A DNA stretch of 64,000 bases from Gavia stellata (lineage: Eukaryota; Chordata; Aves; Gaviiformes; Gaviidae). The notes under the pieces were generated by a model. It worked only from the letters and a program-made list of their open reading frames with translations, was not told the DNA's origin and did no database searches. The stretch lies in assembly GCF_030936135.1 (NCBI RefSeq), contig NC_082596.1:71020888-71084887 (forward strand), read 5' to 3'. Shown one piece after another: positions 12,170 through 29,894 of this stretch (the first letter of the stretch is position 1; every line of letters starts with the position of its first letter). The translations under genes and the position numbers were made by a program.

Positions 12170-13900
12170 ACTAGATCTTATCCCTTTTAGCTGGACTAAA
12201 GAGCCCATTATTAAGGTTTTGTTGCCTGCATTTGTACTGGTAGACCCTGATCAAGTAATTCCTTAACCTCATTTATGAGGCAGTGCAAAGATGAAGCTTG
12301 TTAGATCTTTCCGTACACATTTTCTACTCTTGTAATTAGTGCCATGGCTTTCTCTGAACTTCCTCTAATTTATCCACATTAATTAATGAACCATAGACCT
12401 CAAACTGGACACAGTATTCAAGCAACAAATGCACTTGTGCCAAATTCAGAAAGATATGCCTGCTCAATACATCTCTATTTATTCCTCCAAAGTTCATAAA
12501 AGTTAAGACACAATTGAACTGGAAACTCATAGCGATCTGATGATCAGCAAACTCCCCCAGTCAAATGTAATAGTCAATGTTTCCTGTTACCTGAAGTCAT
12601 TAAGGCTGCTATTCACACAGGATAAATCGCAACTCAGGCTGTTACAGTTATCACTTCACAGAAATACATTTTTTTTTCAATAAATATGGACAGCATTTTA
12701 TTCTTCCTGTACAGTTCATTGCACTGAAACACATTCAGCTTTGTGCCAGCTTTGGCTAGGTAAGTGGCAGCGAACAGTATCACTGCTGAATCCTCTTTCT
12801 TACTTAACAACGCTTCAACCTTTCAATCCTCGGCAAACCATCAGTAGCTATTACATGGTTTTTATGTCACTGATAAGAAGCTAAGTGCCATAGCATTGGG
12901 GAAAGATGCCATCAAGAGTCCAAGAGGAATGCATCCTTTCAGTGATGAGTCTCATTTTACACTGACATTTTCACACCTAAGAATTAGCTACTCTTTAATA
13001 CATGTAAAACATGTGAAGTGCTGCTGGTTGATTACACAACTTTCATTTCTGAATCAAAGTATCATGGACTACTACTAAGTATAATCTTCACAGAAATCAC
13101 AGAGGATATTACATTAACACTTTTAGCTTTATCAACCACTACTTCTAATTTCATCAAAAATACATCATGCTAGCTTGACATGGTGTCGTTTTCCTATAAC
13201 TCATGTTGATTGGCACTAATTATACAACACTTCTTTAATTCGTTATTAATTAGGTCCCTTATTATTTTGCCCAGAAGTGATGTCAAGTTGACAGACATGT
13301 AATTATCCAGGTCATGCCTTTTACCCTCCCTCTTTGAATGTTGGCATATTAGCCTTTTTTGTGCTCTTTCTCCAGTATTTCAAAGCTTATCAAAAATCAA
13401 CATTAATGATCCAGGAAGCTCATTGGACAGCCATGGCCACACCAGTTTAAAAATGTCTAAATTTAGCAACTACTAAAGAGCAACCCCTTGAGTACCTATT
13501 ACTGGAAATTATTTCATTGACTTCCTATTATACAATTACATAATATAACATATACATCTTTTAATTTTCCTCTCTTTTTACAGCACTTAACAATTTCACC
13601 ACATCCCTCTCACATTAGACCAATACATCTGTTAAGACTCTTTCTGATTCTAAAGTAATTCAGTGCTTCTTATGAGCCTTAGTTATGCTCACTATCATCG
13701 GTCCTGTTTCCCTTCTATTTTCTTCATTTTCCTTCAGCCTTTTGCAATATACGTATTACTTAGTTTTATAGCTCTATAAAACCATAGCTGTCCTCTGAAC
13801 ATGGGGATAAGTTTTTAATCCATGTGGCCTCCTTTAGTCCTGCCTCTAAGACAACAAGTAAAATTTCCATAACACACACCCAACGTTTTTCTTTTTTTTT
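12170..13900 (-). mobile_element. Old CR1/L3-like LINE copy, antisense
   Basis: The plus strand carries, in the expected order, blocks typical of the reverse complement of CR1-type LINEs. They are CTCTGAACTTCCTCTAATTT and ACTGGACACAGTATTCAAG (12350-12425), CATGTTGATTGGCA (13200-13215), TTATTTTGCCCAGAAGTGATG (13262-13282), AATTATCCAGGTCATGCC (13301-13318) and AAAATCAACATTAATGATCC (13393-13412). Divergence is high and there are many indels, so no reading frame survives. Boundaries are approximate. Confidence 0.75.
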
Positions 13901-14036
13901 AACGTTCTCTTTTTAACCTGACTAAATACTCCCAAAAGAATCAGCTCATTATTATTTTCTGGCTTTTACAAACATATGTGATTTGGCCTTTAAAACAGTC
14001 AATCCACCTTTTCCCTACCATTCAGGATTTTGTAGA

Positions 14037-14148
14037 CCACTAAACAGACTAAGAGAGTCCCAGACTACTCGACCTGTTCTTCCTTCTACAGAAACCTTTA
14101 TCTTGTTTGCCCTTCTTTAAGCTTTTTCCCATTCTAATATAGCTTCTT

Positions 14149-14186
<38 letters not shown>

Positions 14187-14680
14187 GGAGGACCAGAACT
14201 GTACAGAAGAATACAAGGTGTGGGTAAAAAATTAGTTTAGGCAGCAGCATAACTGTTTTCTGTTCCACACTATTCTTTTCACAATGATCCCTAATATAGA
14301 CTTGATTTTGTGATCACTATTGAGCTTTGAGCTGATTTTTTTTAAAAATGAAAATATAATAACCCTAGAATCTCACTCCTGTCTGATTCAGCTCAGATAA
14401 TAGTTGATAATAGGTCAGATTAATAATTTTATATGTGAAACTAAGCTCACATGCGACACTTTACATTCACCTACTCCACATTTCAGTTGCTTGGGGGGTT
14501 GGGGGATATTTCCCAGTCAGTCTAAAAAGCTCCTTTGGTAATTCTTCAGAATAATTTCTCTTTACTCTCTCAAATAGACTGATAAGGAAGATTTGCCATC
14601 TCGCCTTCCAGGCCCTTTTCCAGGCCTTCTATGAATAAGTTGAACAGTGTTTTACTGGCACAACTTTATTATACACAAAC
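14037..14680 (-). mobile_element. Second antisense CR1/L3-like LINE fragment
   Basis: This stretch restarts the CR1 antisense order directly after the previous copy, so it is a separate insertion. Signature blocks are GGACCAGAACTGTACAGAAG and CAAGGTGTGGG (14190-14225), TTGAGCTTTGAGCTGATTTT (near 14320) and TCTATGAATAAGTTGAACAGTG (14629-14650). It is interrupted by a run of 31 T at 14150-14180. Confidence 0.65.
14150..14180. repeat. Homopolymer run of 31 T
   Basis: The run is uninterrupted and lies inside an old CR1 fragment. Its length is likely to vary between individuals and to be prone to sequencing error. Confidence 0.95.
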
Positions 14681-17600
14681 AAATCACAATCATTTCTAGC
14701 TATGCTACCAGTAGCTGTTGCTGTGATTCAGGAACCAGGTCTGCAGGGCTACTTCTCAGCCACAGGACTCAGCTTCCCAAACTCCAAAGCCCTGACCACA
14801 AATCATTGCAAGATCCAGCTGTACCTTAGTCCCATTCTTTCTCCTGACCCTATGCTTCTCCTTTGCTTTCATTACATGAAGGTCATCAAGGAGCATAAGC
14901 CAAGCAAAATAAACCCAAGCACGTGTTCTGGCTTGACATCCAGTGTTCATAACTGGAGACACAACTGTGGACTACTTCACAATGTACATGCGTACAGATA
15001 ATGTCAGTAATCTTTCTGCCAAGGGCTGCTAGGAATAAAAACAGCCAACTCAAATACCTCACCATTCCTTCCCAAAAGCCCAAGCAACCCATCCTCCTCA
15101 AGTATAAACAGAGCCAGCTTGAACTCCCATCCAGAAATCTAGGAAACTCAGTTACCAGATCTGAAAATATCTGATTTCACCACATCCAATTCATAGACAG
15201 TGAGTCCAAGTATTTTGAACCTCCAGAAACATACCTGTGCAGAAGAAACAAGAATCAAAATTAACTCAAGGAAATTTATAAAGCAATTAATAAATCAACA
15301 ATATTAGGTAAGAATCTTCTCCCATGTGTAGGCAGGCAACAGCCTCGCTCCTAATCCTCATGGTTATGAGCAACTAGCAGACGACAGTACATTCGAACAT
15401 TAGCCCCTGTATCCCCCCTCTGCATGTCACGCAACTTGTTTTTCAGGGTTGGCACAAACTGAACTTGGAGCAGGTACAGTTCCCATTCTAGATGTGCTGC
15501 TCCTGAAAGTGCTCTGCAGGAGGCCACAGCTGATGGGATTTACAGCTCCGGGGCCGATCAAGAGGGCAACTGCCACAATCCGTCTGCCAACTTCATCCCT
15601 TAAAATGCCTCATTTCAAATCCATCCATGCCCTCTCCCCTCAGAGAGGGACCTGGGCTGTTGGGGACAACAGTGAAATCCTTGCCACATGGAATACGTTT
15701 ATGAAAGAAAACCTGTTTCCCTCTGATGATCTTTCATTTTCAGTGTCCAACCTCCCTTACACCCAGGCACTCCAGGTTACAATCAGGTCAGGCAGATCCC
15801 GTTCTTCAATCACACTGATGTACTTCCAGTGTGCTTTCATTACACAAAAGGGATAACAGCATTCTATTATGTTAAAATTTAAAATTGAAAGCAACATTAT
15901 ATTAACCAAGACGTCTATCATTAGCACCTAGCTGATATGCTTTCCATATTTACTCATATGCTGCCAAAGAAGTTATTTTTTTGTACAGTCTCACTACCCA
16001 TGCAAAGCACTCAGAAAAAACCAATCCAACCAAACAACACCTCACAGTTGTTTACTAAAAGGCACTAAAAGAAAATCCCTGTCCTTACCATTTCAAGACA
16101 GAGTTCAGGACATAATTTAATAGATTAGGTTAAGATTTAGGACTGTTAACATGAAATCTGCAGTACACATCAGAATTCTCCAATACCATATTACCTTTTT
16201 CACTACAAATCATGAACAGATGCTTAGGGTTAATAACCTTGTTTCGTATCACCGTTTGAGGTGATACAGTCGCTGTTACCCCAATTTGTTTATAAATCCA
16301 TTTTTTAATATCTAAAACACATTTCAGATTTCCTTTCAGCAGGTGATGCCCAAGACTGGGTTTTACATTGTGTAAAGGGGAAAAGCTTCCAAACAGCACT
16401 ACACTGTCCAAAGATTAAGGTACTTCCCTAAGTCTAATTAGGTACTAAATCATAGGTCTGCTACCAATTGCACATGATTTAGGGAGGAGGGAAAAGATGC
16501 ATTTTGTGTTCTTTTCTCCTTCCCTTAATCAACAGCTCCTTCCTGGAAACAAAGATCCACCTTACTTGAAATTTTCTTGAAACTGACTCTTTCCTACAAT
16601 AAATCAAAGTTTAGTAGAAGAATGTATATGGCCAGAAAAATCTTTAATTAATTTTTGTGTGTGTGTGTGTTCCTAACTACACCTTTTGGGAGAAGAAAAA
16701 AAAACAAACCAAAACCAACCAGAACATTCTGTCCCAACTAAATACACTACACCAGGCTTCTAAACCAATTTCCCCCTCTTCTTTATATCTCCAATAGAGA
16801 AAACAAATTTCAGTCTTACAAAGTTATTCATGCCAATGAAAGTCAGTGACTTCAATATTTAGACAAAGTTAACACAAACGGAAACGACTTGCTGTTAAGA
16901 CAAATCATAAATGAACTAGTAGAGTTTATGCAATATTTTACCAGGTTGCTATACTATAAAGTCTCAAATTTCCTCTTAGATCTTTCTCCTACATTTGTAG
17001 TTAGTCCAAAATAAAGAGATCTCATTTTAATCATTAATGACTGTAGTGAAAGGAGTCTAGATTTCTTGATCGATGCAACATTAAGAGAAAATCTAGCCTT
17101 AGATCACTTTAATTTATGCTTTAGGCCAAGGATAGAGTTTCAGAAAGAAAGGCTTTTGAGTTAGGCACTCTGTTATTGAAGCAGGAGATAAGCATTAGAA
17201 GCTGTTCCAAAGAGACAGCTTTATTATAAGCTTTGTCAAAGACCTAGTCCTTAATAAAGGGATTGGGGCAAGGGGGGAACAAAAGAAACATGGAAGAGGA
17301 CAAGAATGAAAACAGGAAAATAGTTAAACAAATGTAAAGTAGAAAACACATCCAAAGCCGTATGTTAAAAAAGGCTGAAAAATACCTACAAAGCTGCAGC
17401 TAGTTTTATAAATTCTGTAATAGTTAAATATATTTTCATTTTACAACTGGATTCACACTGCTTACACTGCTTAGGGGTAAGAACTTTTTGCTTGAATTCT
17501 AGTGCTCACTAAAATGACGTCTCCACTAGAAAGCGCTGTTGATAGCATTTGTCCTGGCATACAGTTGCCAGTACGTCAATACAGATGTGTGCACAGCAGG

Positions 17601-20600
17601 CTGATGGAGAGGACTTCCTAAAGCAGAATGTTGTATCAGCAGAAGATGTATGGGTAAATGCAGTTATGCATGTTCTCACAACATTTGCATCACACTGAGG
17701 GAAACTAACAGCCTCTTTAAAAAAACGAGAGGAGCTTTAAGGCAATGTTCCCAGTGCTCCATCACATCATTTCCATGTTGCAGATTACATTCCTGCACTT
17801 CCATAATCTGTTCTTCCACACGGCAGTTTTTGCTTTGTTGGCTCAACTTTTGACACACGAATACTGAGGATTTTGGATGGTAATGAATGGAAATGCAAAC
17901 CTAGAATAATCAATAACTGTATAACTTTCAGGTGCAGAAAAATAAGTTCCTGTAACTGTCAGTTAAATTCACCATATCTCAAACACATCTGAGCTCCATG
18001 AGCTGCTTTGCACATGGAAAAATTGATAATCATGTTCCACTTGCAACCTCCCACTGCAATCAGTCAGTAGAAAATGGTTTGCCATCTGGAAATCCTGGAG
18101 TGACAGCTGTCACTAGCTGGGCATGCAAGGTCTTCAAGGCATATCTTGTTGCACATGCTGCTAACCCTGGACAATGCTTGACAAAAATAAAAGCATATGA
18201 AAGGATGATCATCCAAATCAGAGTGACATTTACAGCAACGATACACATCATGTTTTTCATTCTACTTTTCTTCCTTTACCGTATTGCCTCTGATTATGAA
18301 AACTAAAACTGCTATTCTTCTCTAGTTACCAAAATCCTGATGGACCTCTGGAAAGGGAGACACATTACAATTTACGCCATGAACTTTATGACAAGGTGAT
18401 TGCAGGGTCATTTTTCCCTGATCAATTTATTCTACTGGCAAGACTGAATTGCCAGATGGGCTCCTCAAGAACCCCTGGCTTTAAATTTAGATCACATACT
18501 CCGAGACCACCACAGAAAGATTTAATTGCCTCTCAAACCAACATAGACCAATAGCAGGGAACACACCAAAGAATGCCAACAACGTGGATATTGCAGAACC
18601 AAACATTTGTATTGCTATTACAGTATGCTGCATTTTATCCGATACTTGCAACAGCATTAAATAAAAAGTGCAAGTATTACTGGTAGACCAGAGAGTAAGA
18701 TGTATTGGGATACTATTTGCTGATTTGGAGAAGTCTGTTACAAGGACAACTTCCAGAGCATGCTCAGATGCCAAGCAACTGAAAGAAGTTTTAAAAAAGG
18801 TGCACTTGCATATTATGCCATAGTCATAGTAGTGCTTTGTGCTCTTGTGAACAAACAGGACTTGCCTTGTAAATTCACTTTAGTTGCTCTGTAATTAGAG
18901 GACAGAGAGCTACCAAGTAATATGGGGAAAAGGATGGATGGTCCTTATTTGTTTTGGAAGTTTAAATACATAGTGATTTTCACCAAGAAAAGCTTAATAT
19001 ATGTGGCAGTAGAGAGAAAAGAGCCTATTTAGTTTTAGTAGGTAAAGGCAAGATACAGTTAAGACAAGCTACACATCAACATAGAGTACTTCGTATTTCC
19101 ATAGTAACAGAGTATAAACTATGGTTTGCACTCTGGTAATTGGAGTAAGAGACTATTTCCAGCCTGGGATGAATTACCTACAAAGAGCAAAACAGTGGCT
19201 GATAGACCTTAAGTGTGAAAGTTTTATTCCATATTGTTTTCTAGTCTGAATTTGTTGCCTGAGAACTGTAATGCTGATTTGATACTGGTGTTTTAGTCTA
19301 TCCTCGCTTTGATACTATGTGTTTTAGTCTACCCTCATAGATCCATTTGCACATGTGTTTGCTTGTAACCACCACAGTAAAAGTTTCCGCTTTTCCTCAC
19401 TTCTTTTTCCTGAAGATCAAGGCTGGCCTTTTCACAGGTATGTGGATGGTGTTGCTCAAAGTCCAAGGCTTCATATAAACAGTCATTCACAACTACGTAT
19501 ACAAACTTAGCACATAGGAAATTATAAGAAGCAAAGTCTGAAGTTTTCCTATGAAGATCACCAGAGTGAAGTAGAGACCTTCTTTGTTTCACTGGTGTCA
19601 ACATATCACAAGTACTTTAGGGAGAATGTCCAAGAACAGGATTCCATAGCTGAGACCAGTGGGATGGGATTTGCCTGGGTCCTCAGCAGATGCCGTGCCA
19701 ATTTAAACATTGTTAATTTATTATGAGCAGCAGTGATCCAAGCAGATACATTATTCATAATAGAATCAAAGACCCAAGGAAGAGGACAACATACGATTAA
19801 CTTGTTTCAAGTCTCTTTGCAGAGATGATTGCACCATGAGAGAACTGTGCCAGTCAAGATGCTCTACAAACTGGTAGAGAGCCAGACTAAAAAGCGACCA
19901 GATTTATGCTTAAAGACAGACGCTGCAAGTTCAAGTAGTTATTTTATATTTAGAGCATGAGATGGACTTACCAGAAGACCATTTATAATGTCACATTTAT
20001 GCTCAGTTGAGAGATCATTTGCATAAGGTCAGACAGGCTGAATGCGAGTTACTGGGTTTTATGAAAGGATCCTTTGCCATCTTTGTACGTGCTCAGGTGC
20101 TACTCAAAACACAACATATATTAAGTCTTCTTGAACTTGGCCGGTGCACTAACATTACAAAACTACAAGCATCGAAACAGCCATCTAGCCTCAGTCAGAC
20201 CCTGGGCTTACAGAGTCAGTGCTCAGTAACCTACACTGAATTTACAATGCATAACTTTAATATTACTTCCTAAACCTAGGTCATTACAAATAATGAACTG
20301 AAGGCCAGTCAGATGATCACTGAAACCAGCAGCAATGGAAAGAAGAAAAAGACAGGGAAGGAGGAAGAAGGGGAAGAGGCAGAAAGAGAAGTTAAGCTCT
20401 TACAGGTGGAATGAGTGAAAAAAGAAGAGGGGTTTACATGCATTTAAGTAATTGCAGTATAGCCTCTAAACACACTTCTACAGACAGAATAGTTCAGACC
20501 TTTCTTTAAGCCTGGCTGTGTTGGTTCAACTTTATCTGTAAATTGACACAAGCAAGTTAAGCAGCTGTAGGCCCACGTATTTTGGTCCAACTTGATACCA

Positions 20601-21629
20601 CCACATCAATTGAACTAAAGTGATATAAACAGCAGGTTTAGAATCGTGCCCTGTTTAACTTTGGCCAAGCAGCAATTACTACCTGGGACCATGTTCCATC
20701 ACCAGCATTTAAAAAAAGAAAAAAAAAAAAAAGTCACTTACTGACAACAGATTAAAATGTTCTCTGGAGCAAAGACCAAAGCTCGGATCCTCCTTCTCCA
20801 GACACACGCCCTGTTTGAGTCATGGTTATATGATGTAATGCTACATAAGTGAAATTAAGCAAGAAGGTAGATGATGTCCTACAACCAGCCTCACACGGCC
20901 TAGGTAGTGTTACACACAGGTGGATGCTCTCATTGTCAGATTATCTGTATTAAAGGATCAGAAGCTGCTACCTGTAATGGAGTAATCCCTACCTTGAGTG
21001 TGACAAGACCCAGTTACTAAAGAGGTTTCAAGTGTGTGCATCCCAAGCAGAATCAGATATTTACACTCTGATCCTCTCAACTGGAGGACAAATGCCAATG
21101 ACCTCACCTTCCATATGTGCCAGCTTAGGTAGTTCTCCAGCTCACAGGATTACCATTCTAAGGCATTGCCTGTTTCTTTTAAAAGAGTAGCAAGTGTAGC
21201 TACTTAATTCAAGGATGACAATCTTGCTTCCAGGAGTAAATGTTGTAATGCTGAATACCATGATATCTGTGTGCTTCCATTTGTGAATCTAGCTATAGAT
21301 ACTAGGCCATGAATACATTAAGAATGTCAAACAATGCCAAAAGACAAATACCTAGGTTAATTAATCCCCCAGTAAACATTTATATCCCATTCAGTGTTTA
21401 AAAGAACACAAATCTATCCAGTACAAAACAAACCTATGCTGCAGCCAAGGGCCAACTCCAAGCCTGCGAGAAGTCTGCCAAAGAAGGCAGGACATTTATT
21501 CCATGAAAACCAAATTAAGTACAAAGCAGACATTGTAATACCATTCAGCTCTCAAATACTTGATAAGCTAGGTTTTAAAAAGGTGCAGACTGGACTTTCC
21601 ATAGTTAAGATAAACACAAATGCTGATCT
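14681..21629. other. Intergenic, no gene recognised
   Basis: This lies downstream of the NDUFS6 3' end. Open frames of 60-135 codons occur, including 15449-15856 (+), whose product matches nothing I know. Two minus-strand frames at 18060-18260 and 18487-18774 encode hydrophobic segments. A short GT repeat is at 16657-16670 and a 30-bp imperfect tandem duplication at 19278-19338. Confidence 0.55.
19278..19338. repeat. Imperfect tandem duplication, about 30 bp x 2
   Basis: The unit TTTGATACT(G/AT)GTGTTTTAGTCTAYCCTC occurs twice in a row with one indel and few substitutions. It looks like a simple local duplication. Confidence 0.85.
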
Positions 21630-21648
21630 TGGGTTTCTAAATACGTTG

Positions 21649-21654
21649 TTTATT
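21649..21654 (-). promoter_or_regulatory. NDUFS6: NDUFS6 polyadenylation signal (AATAAA)
   Basis: TTTATT on the plus strand reads AATAAA on the minus strand, 55 bases after the stop codon. Cleavage would be expected around 21625-21640, giving a 3' UTR of roughly 80 nt. No other canonical signal lies closer to the stop. Confidence 0.7.
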
Positions 21655-21709
21655 TATAGTTAAATGTTAACATCTGAACAGAAATCTGCAAGCACGCAGG
21701 CATCATCTT

Positions 21710-28811
<7,102 letters not shown>

Positions 28812-28820
28812 CTTGAGCCC

Positions 28821-28830
28821 GTCACGTGAC
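28821..28830. promoter_or_regulatory. Palindromic E-box GTCACGTGAC (CLEAR/USF type)
   Basis: The 10-base palindrome GTCACGTGAC is a perfect match to the CLEAR motif bound by TFEB/TFE3/MITF and is also an optimal USF1/2 site. It lies 10 bases upstream of the NDUFS6 ATG and about 305 bases upstream of the MRPL36 ATG. Being palindromic, it can serve both directions. Confidence 0.7.
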
Positions 28831-28883
28831 CCCGCGTCGGGCAGGCGGGCGAGCGCAGACGCAGACGCGGCCGCGGCCCTTGC

Positions 28884-28890
28884 CCCGCCT
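28884..28890. promoter_or_regulatory. GC box (Sp/KLF type)
   Basis: CCCGCCT within TGCCCCGCCTC matches a GC-box core on the minus strand (AGGCGGG). It sits between the two start codons, where a CpG-island promoter usually carries such sites. An ETS-like core (CTTCCG, near 28909) follows about 20 bases later. Confidence 0.45.
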
Positions 28891-28928
28891 CTCGCTGGCC
28901 CCCACGCTCTTCCGCCGGGCCGCGGCGT

Positions 28929-28942
28929 GCGCGCATGTGCGG
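28929..28942 (+). promoter_or_regulatory. NRF-1-like site
   Basis: The core GCGCATGTGC (28931-28940) differs at one base from the NRF-1 palindrome GCGCATGCGC. NRF-1 is the best-known activator of nuclear genes for respiratory-chain subunits, and both flanking genes are of this kind. The single mismatch in the second half-site lowers certainty. Confidence 0.45.
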
Positions 28943-29134
28943 GGCCGCCTGAGGGGGTGGCCGGCTGGCTGCGGTCTGAAGAGGGGAGCAGCGGCGGTGG
29001 CAGTGCTGGTCAGTGCCTGGCGCCTTCCCTTAGGGGCTGGGGGCGGCTGGTGGCGTGGAGGTGGGGGGAGAAGAAGGAGGAGGGCAGTGGGGCGGGTGTC
29101 CTCACCGGTGCGCTGTCCCCGCAGGGCGCGGAGT

Positions 29135-29458
29135 ATGCTGTCCCTCCTGGCCAGGGCCGCCGCTGGGCCGCTCCGCATGCTGGGCCGCTCGCCCTTCTGT
29201 TCCCTGGCCCCGTGGTGGCGGGCGGCGGCGCTGCCCGGGCCGGTGAGCTGGGCCCCGCCGCTGTGGTGCAGGGCGGCCGTCCCCCGCGGCCTGCTGGCCG
29301 TCCCGCCTCCGGCCGGGCTGCTGCCGCCGCTCCTCGCCGGGCTGAAGACGAAAACCTCGTTGAAGAGGCGCTGCAAGGACTGCTTCATCGTCCGGCGGCG
29401 GGGCCGGCTGTACGTCTGCTGCAAGACCAACCCCCGGCACAAGCAGCGGAAGCTGTAG
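29135..29458 (+). CDS. MRPL36: MRPL36, mitochondrial large-ribosomal subunit protein bL36m
   Basis: This frame encodes 107 residues; human MRPL36 has 103. It is a structural protein of the mitochondrial large ribosomal subunit. Residues 1 to about 65 are rich in Ala, Leu, Pro and Arg and serve as the mitochondrial targeting region. The bL36 domain follows: [37 protein letters not shown]. The zinc ligands of the family correspond to Cys80, Cys83, Cys96 and His102. Cys95, next to the third ligand, replaces the Tyr of the human protein. The start was chosen because it lies 10 bases after a good acceptor (CTGTCCCCGCAG, exon from 29125) and gives the family length; as in mammals the whole coding sequence would sit in one exon after a non-coding first exon. 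The frame is open upstream as well, to an ATG at 28826. The gene is head to head with NDUFS6. Confidence 0.94.
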   Translation: MLSLLARAAAGPLRMLGRSPFCSLAPWWRAAALPGPVSWAPPLWCRAAVPRGLLAVPPPAGLLPPLLAGLKTKTSLKRRCKDCFIVRRRGRLYVCCKTNPRHKQRKL

Positions 29459-29888
29459 CCCCGCGGCCGGGAGCCTCTCCCGGCTGGGAGTGCCGCTGCG
29501 GGGCCCCGAAGGGGAGAGAGTTAACGCGGTGTTCGCCCGTCGGGCCTCGAGTCCTGCTTTCTACGTCCCTGCCGCTGGCACCGCTCCCTGTTCCCTGGCT
29601 GCCCGGTGACTCCTGAGAGCTGGCTGCTGGGGACACAAATCGCAAAATGGAGTAGGCAACAATATTTCATCTTAACGCTAACATAGAAAGAGTTACATTC
29701 TCGACGGCCCTTGCCGTAACTTCAGGCCATGGATGCTGAGAACTGAAGTGAGAAGCCTTAACTTTCAGGACCTCTTGTCATCTTAGCCGTGAAGCCTTAC
29801 TTACAGTCACCTCACTGTTAGGTTAGTAAGGGCAAAGGTGAATCATCAGAGTCTGAGATGCATTTGTATTTAATTAAAGCAAAATTAA

Positions 29889-29894
29889 AATAAA
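29889..29894 (+). promoter_or_regulatory. MRPL36: Probable MRPL36 polyadenylation signal (AATAAA)
   Basis: The first AATAAA downstream of the MRPL36 stop lies 431 bases after it, followed by a TG-rich stretch that could act as the downstream element. A second AATAAA is at 30364-30369 and could give a longer transcript. Confidence 0.5.

Larger units (their letters stand above)
28840..29124 (+). other. MRPL36: MRPL36 5' leader: probable non-coding first exon and short intron
   Basis: An acceptor with pyrimidine tract ends at 29124, just before the MRPL36 ATG. Possible donors are the GT at 29009 (CTG|GTCAGT, which lacks the preferred purine at +3) and the GT at 29061 (GAG|GTGGGG, which would leave an unusually short intron of 64 nt). 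Neither is strong, so the first-exon boundary is uncertain. Transcription probably starts within the first part of this stretch. Confidence 0.4.

Noticed and set aside
15449..15856. 135-codon open frame (+)
   Set aside because: No recognisable domain, start context or splice neighbours; the length is possible by chance in 64 kb on six frames.
1..21629. IRX4 exons on the NDUFS6 downstream side
   Set aside because: Looked for homeobox-type and Iro-box coding stretches; none seen. Any IRX gene must lie outside the window.
28813..29616. 267-codon plus-strand frame across the CpG island, and a 206-codon minus-strand frame at 28822-29442
   Set aside because: Both are out of frame with, or antisense to, MRPL36 and arise because GC-rich DNA has few stop codons. 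No family features are seen.
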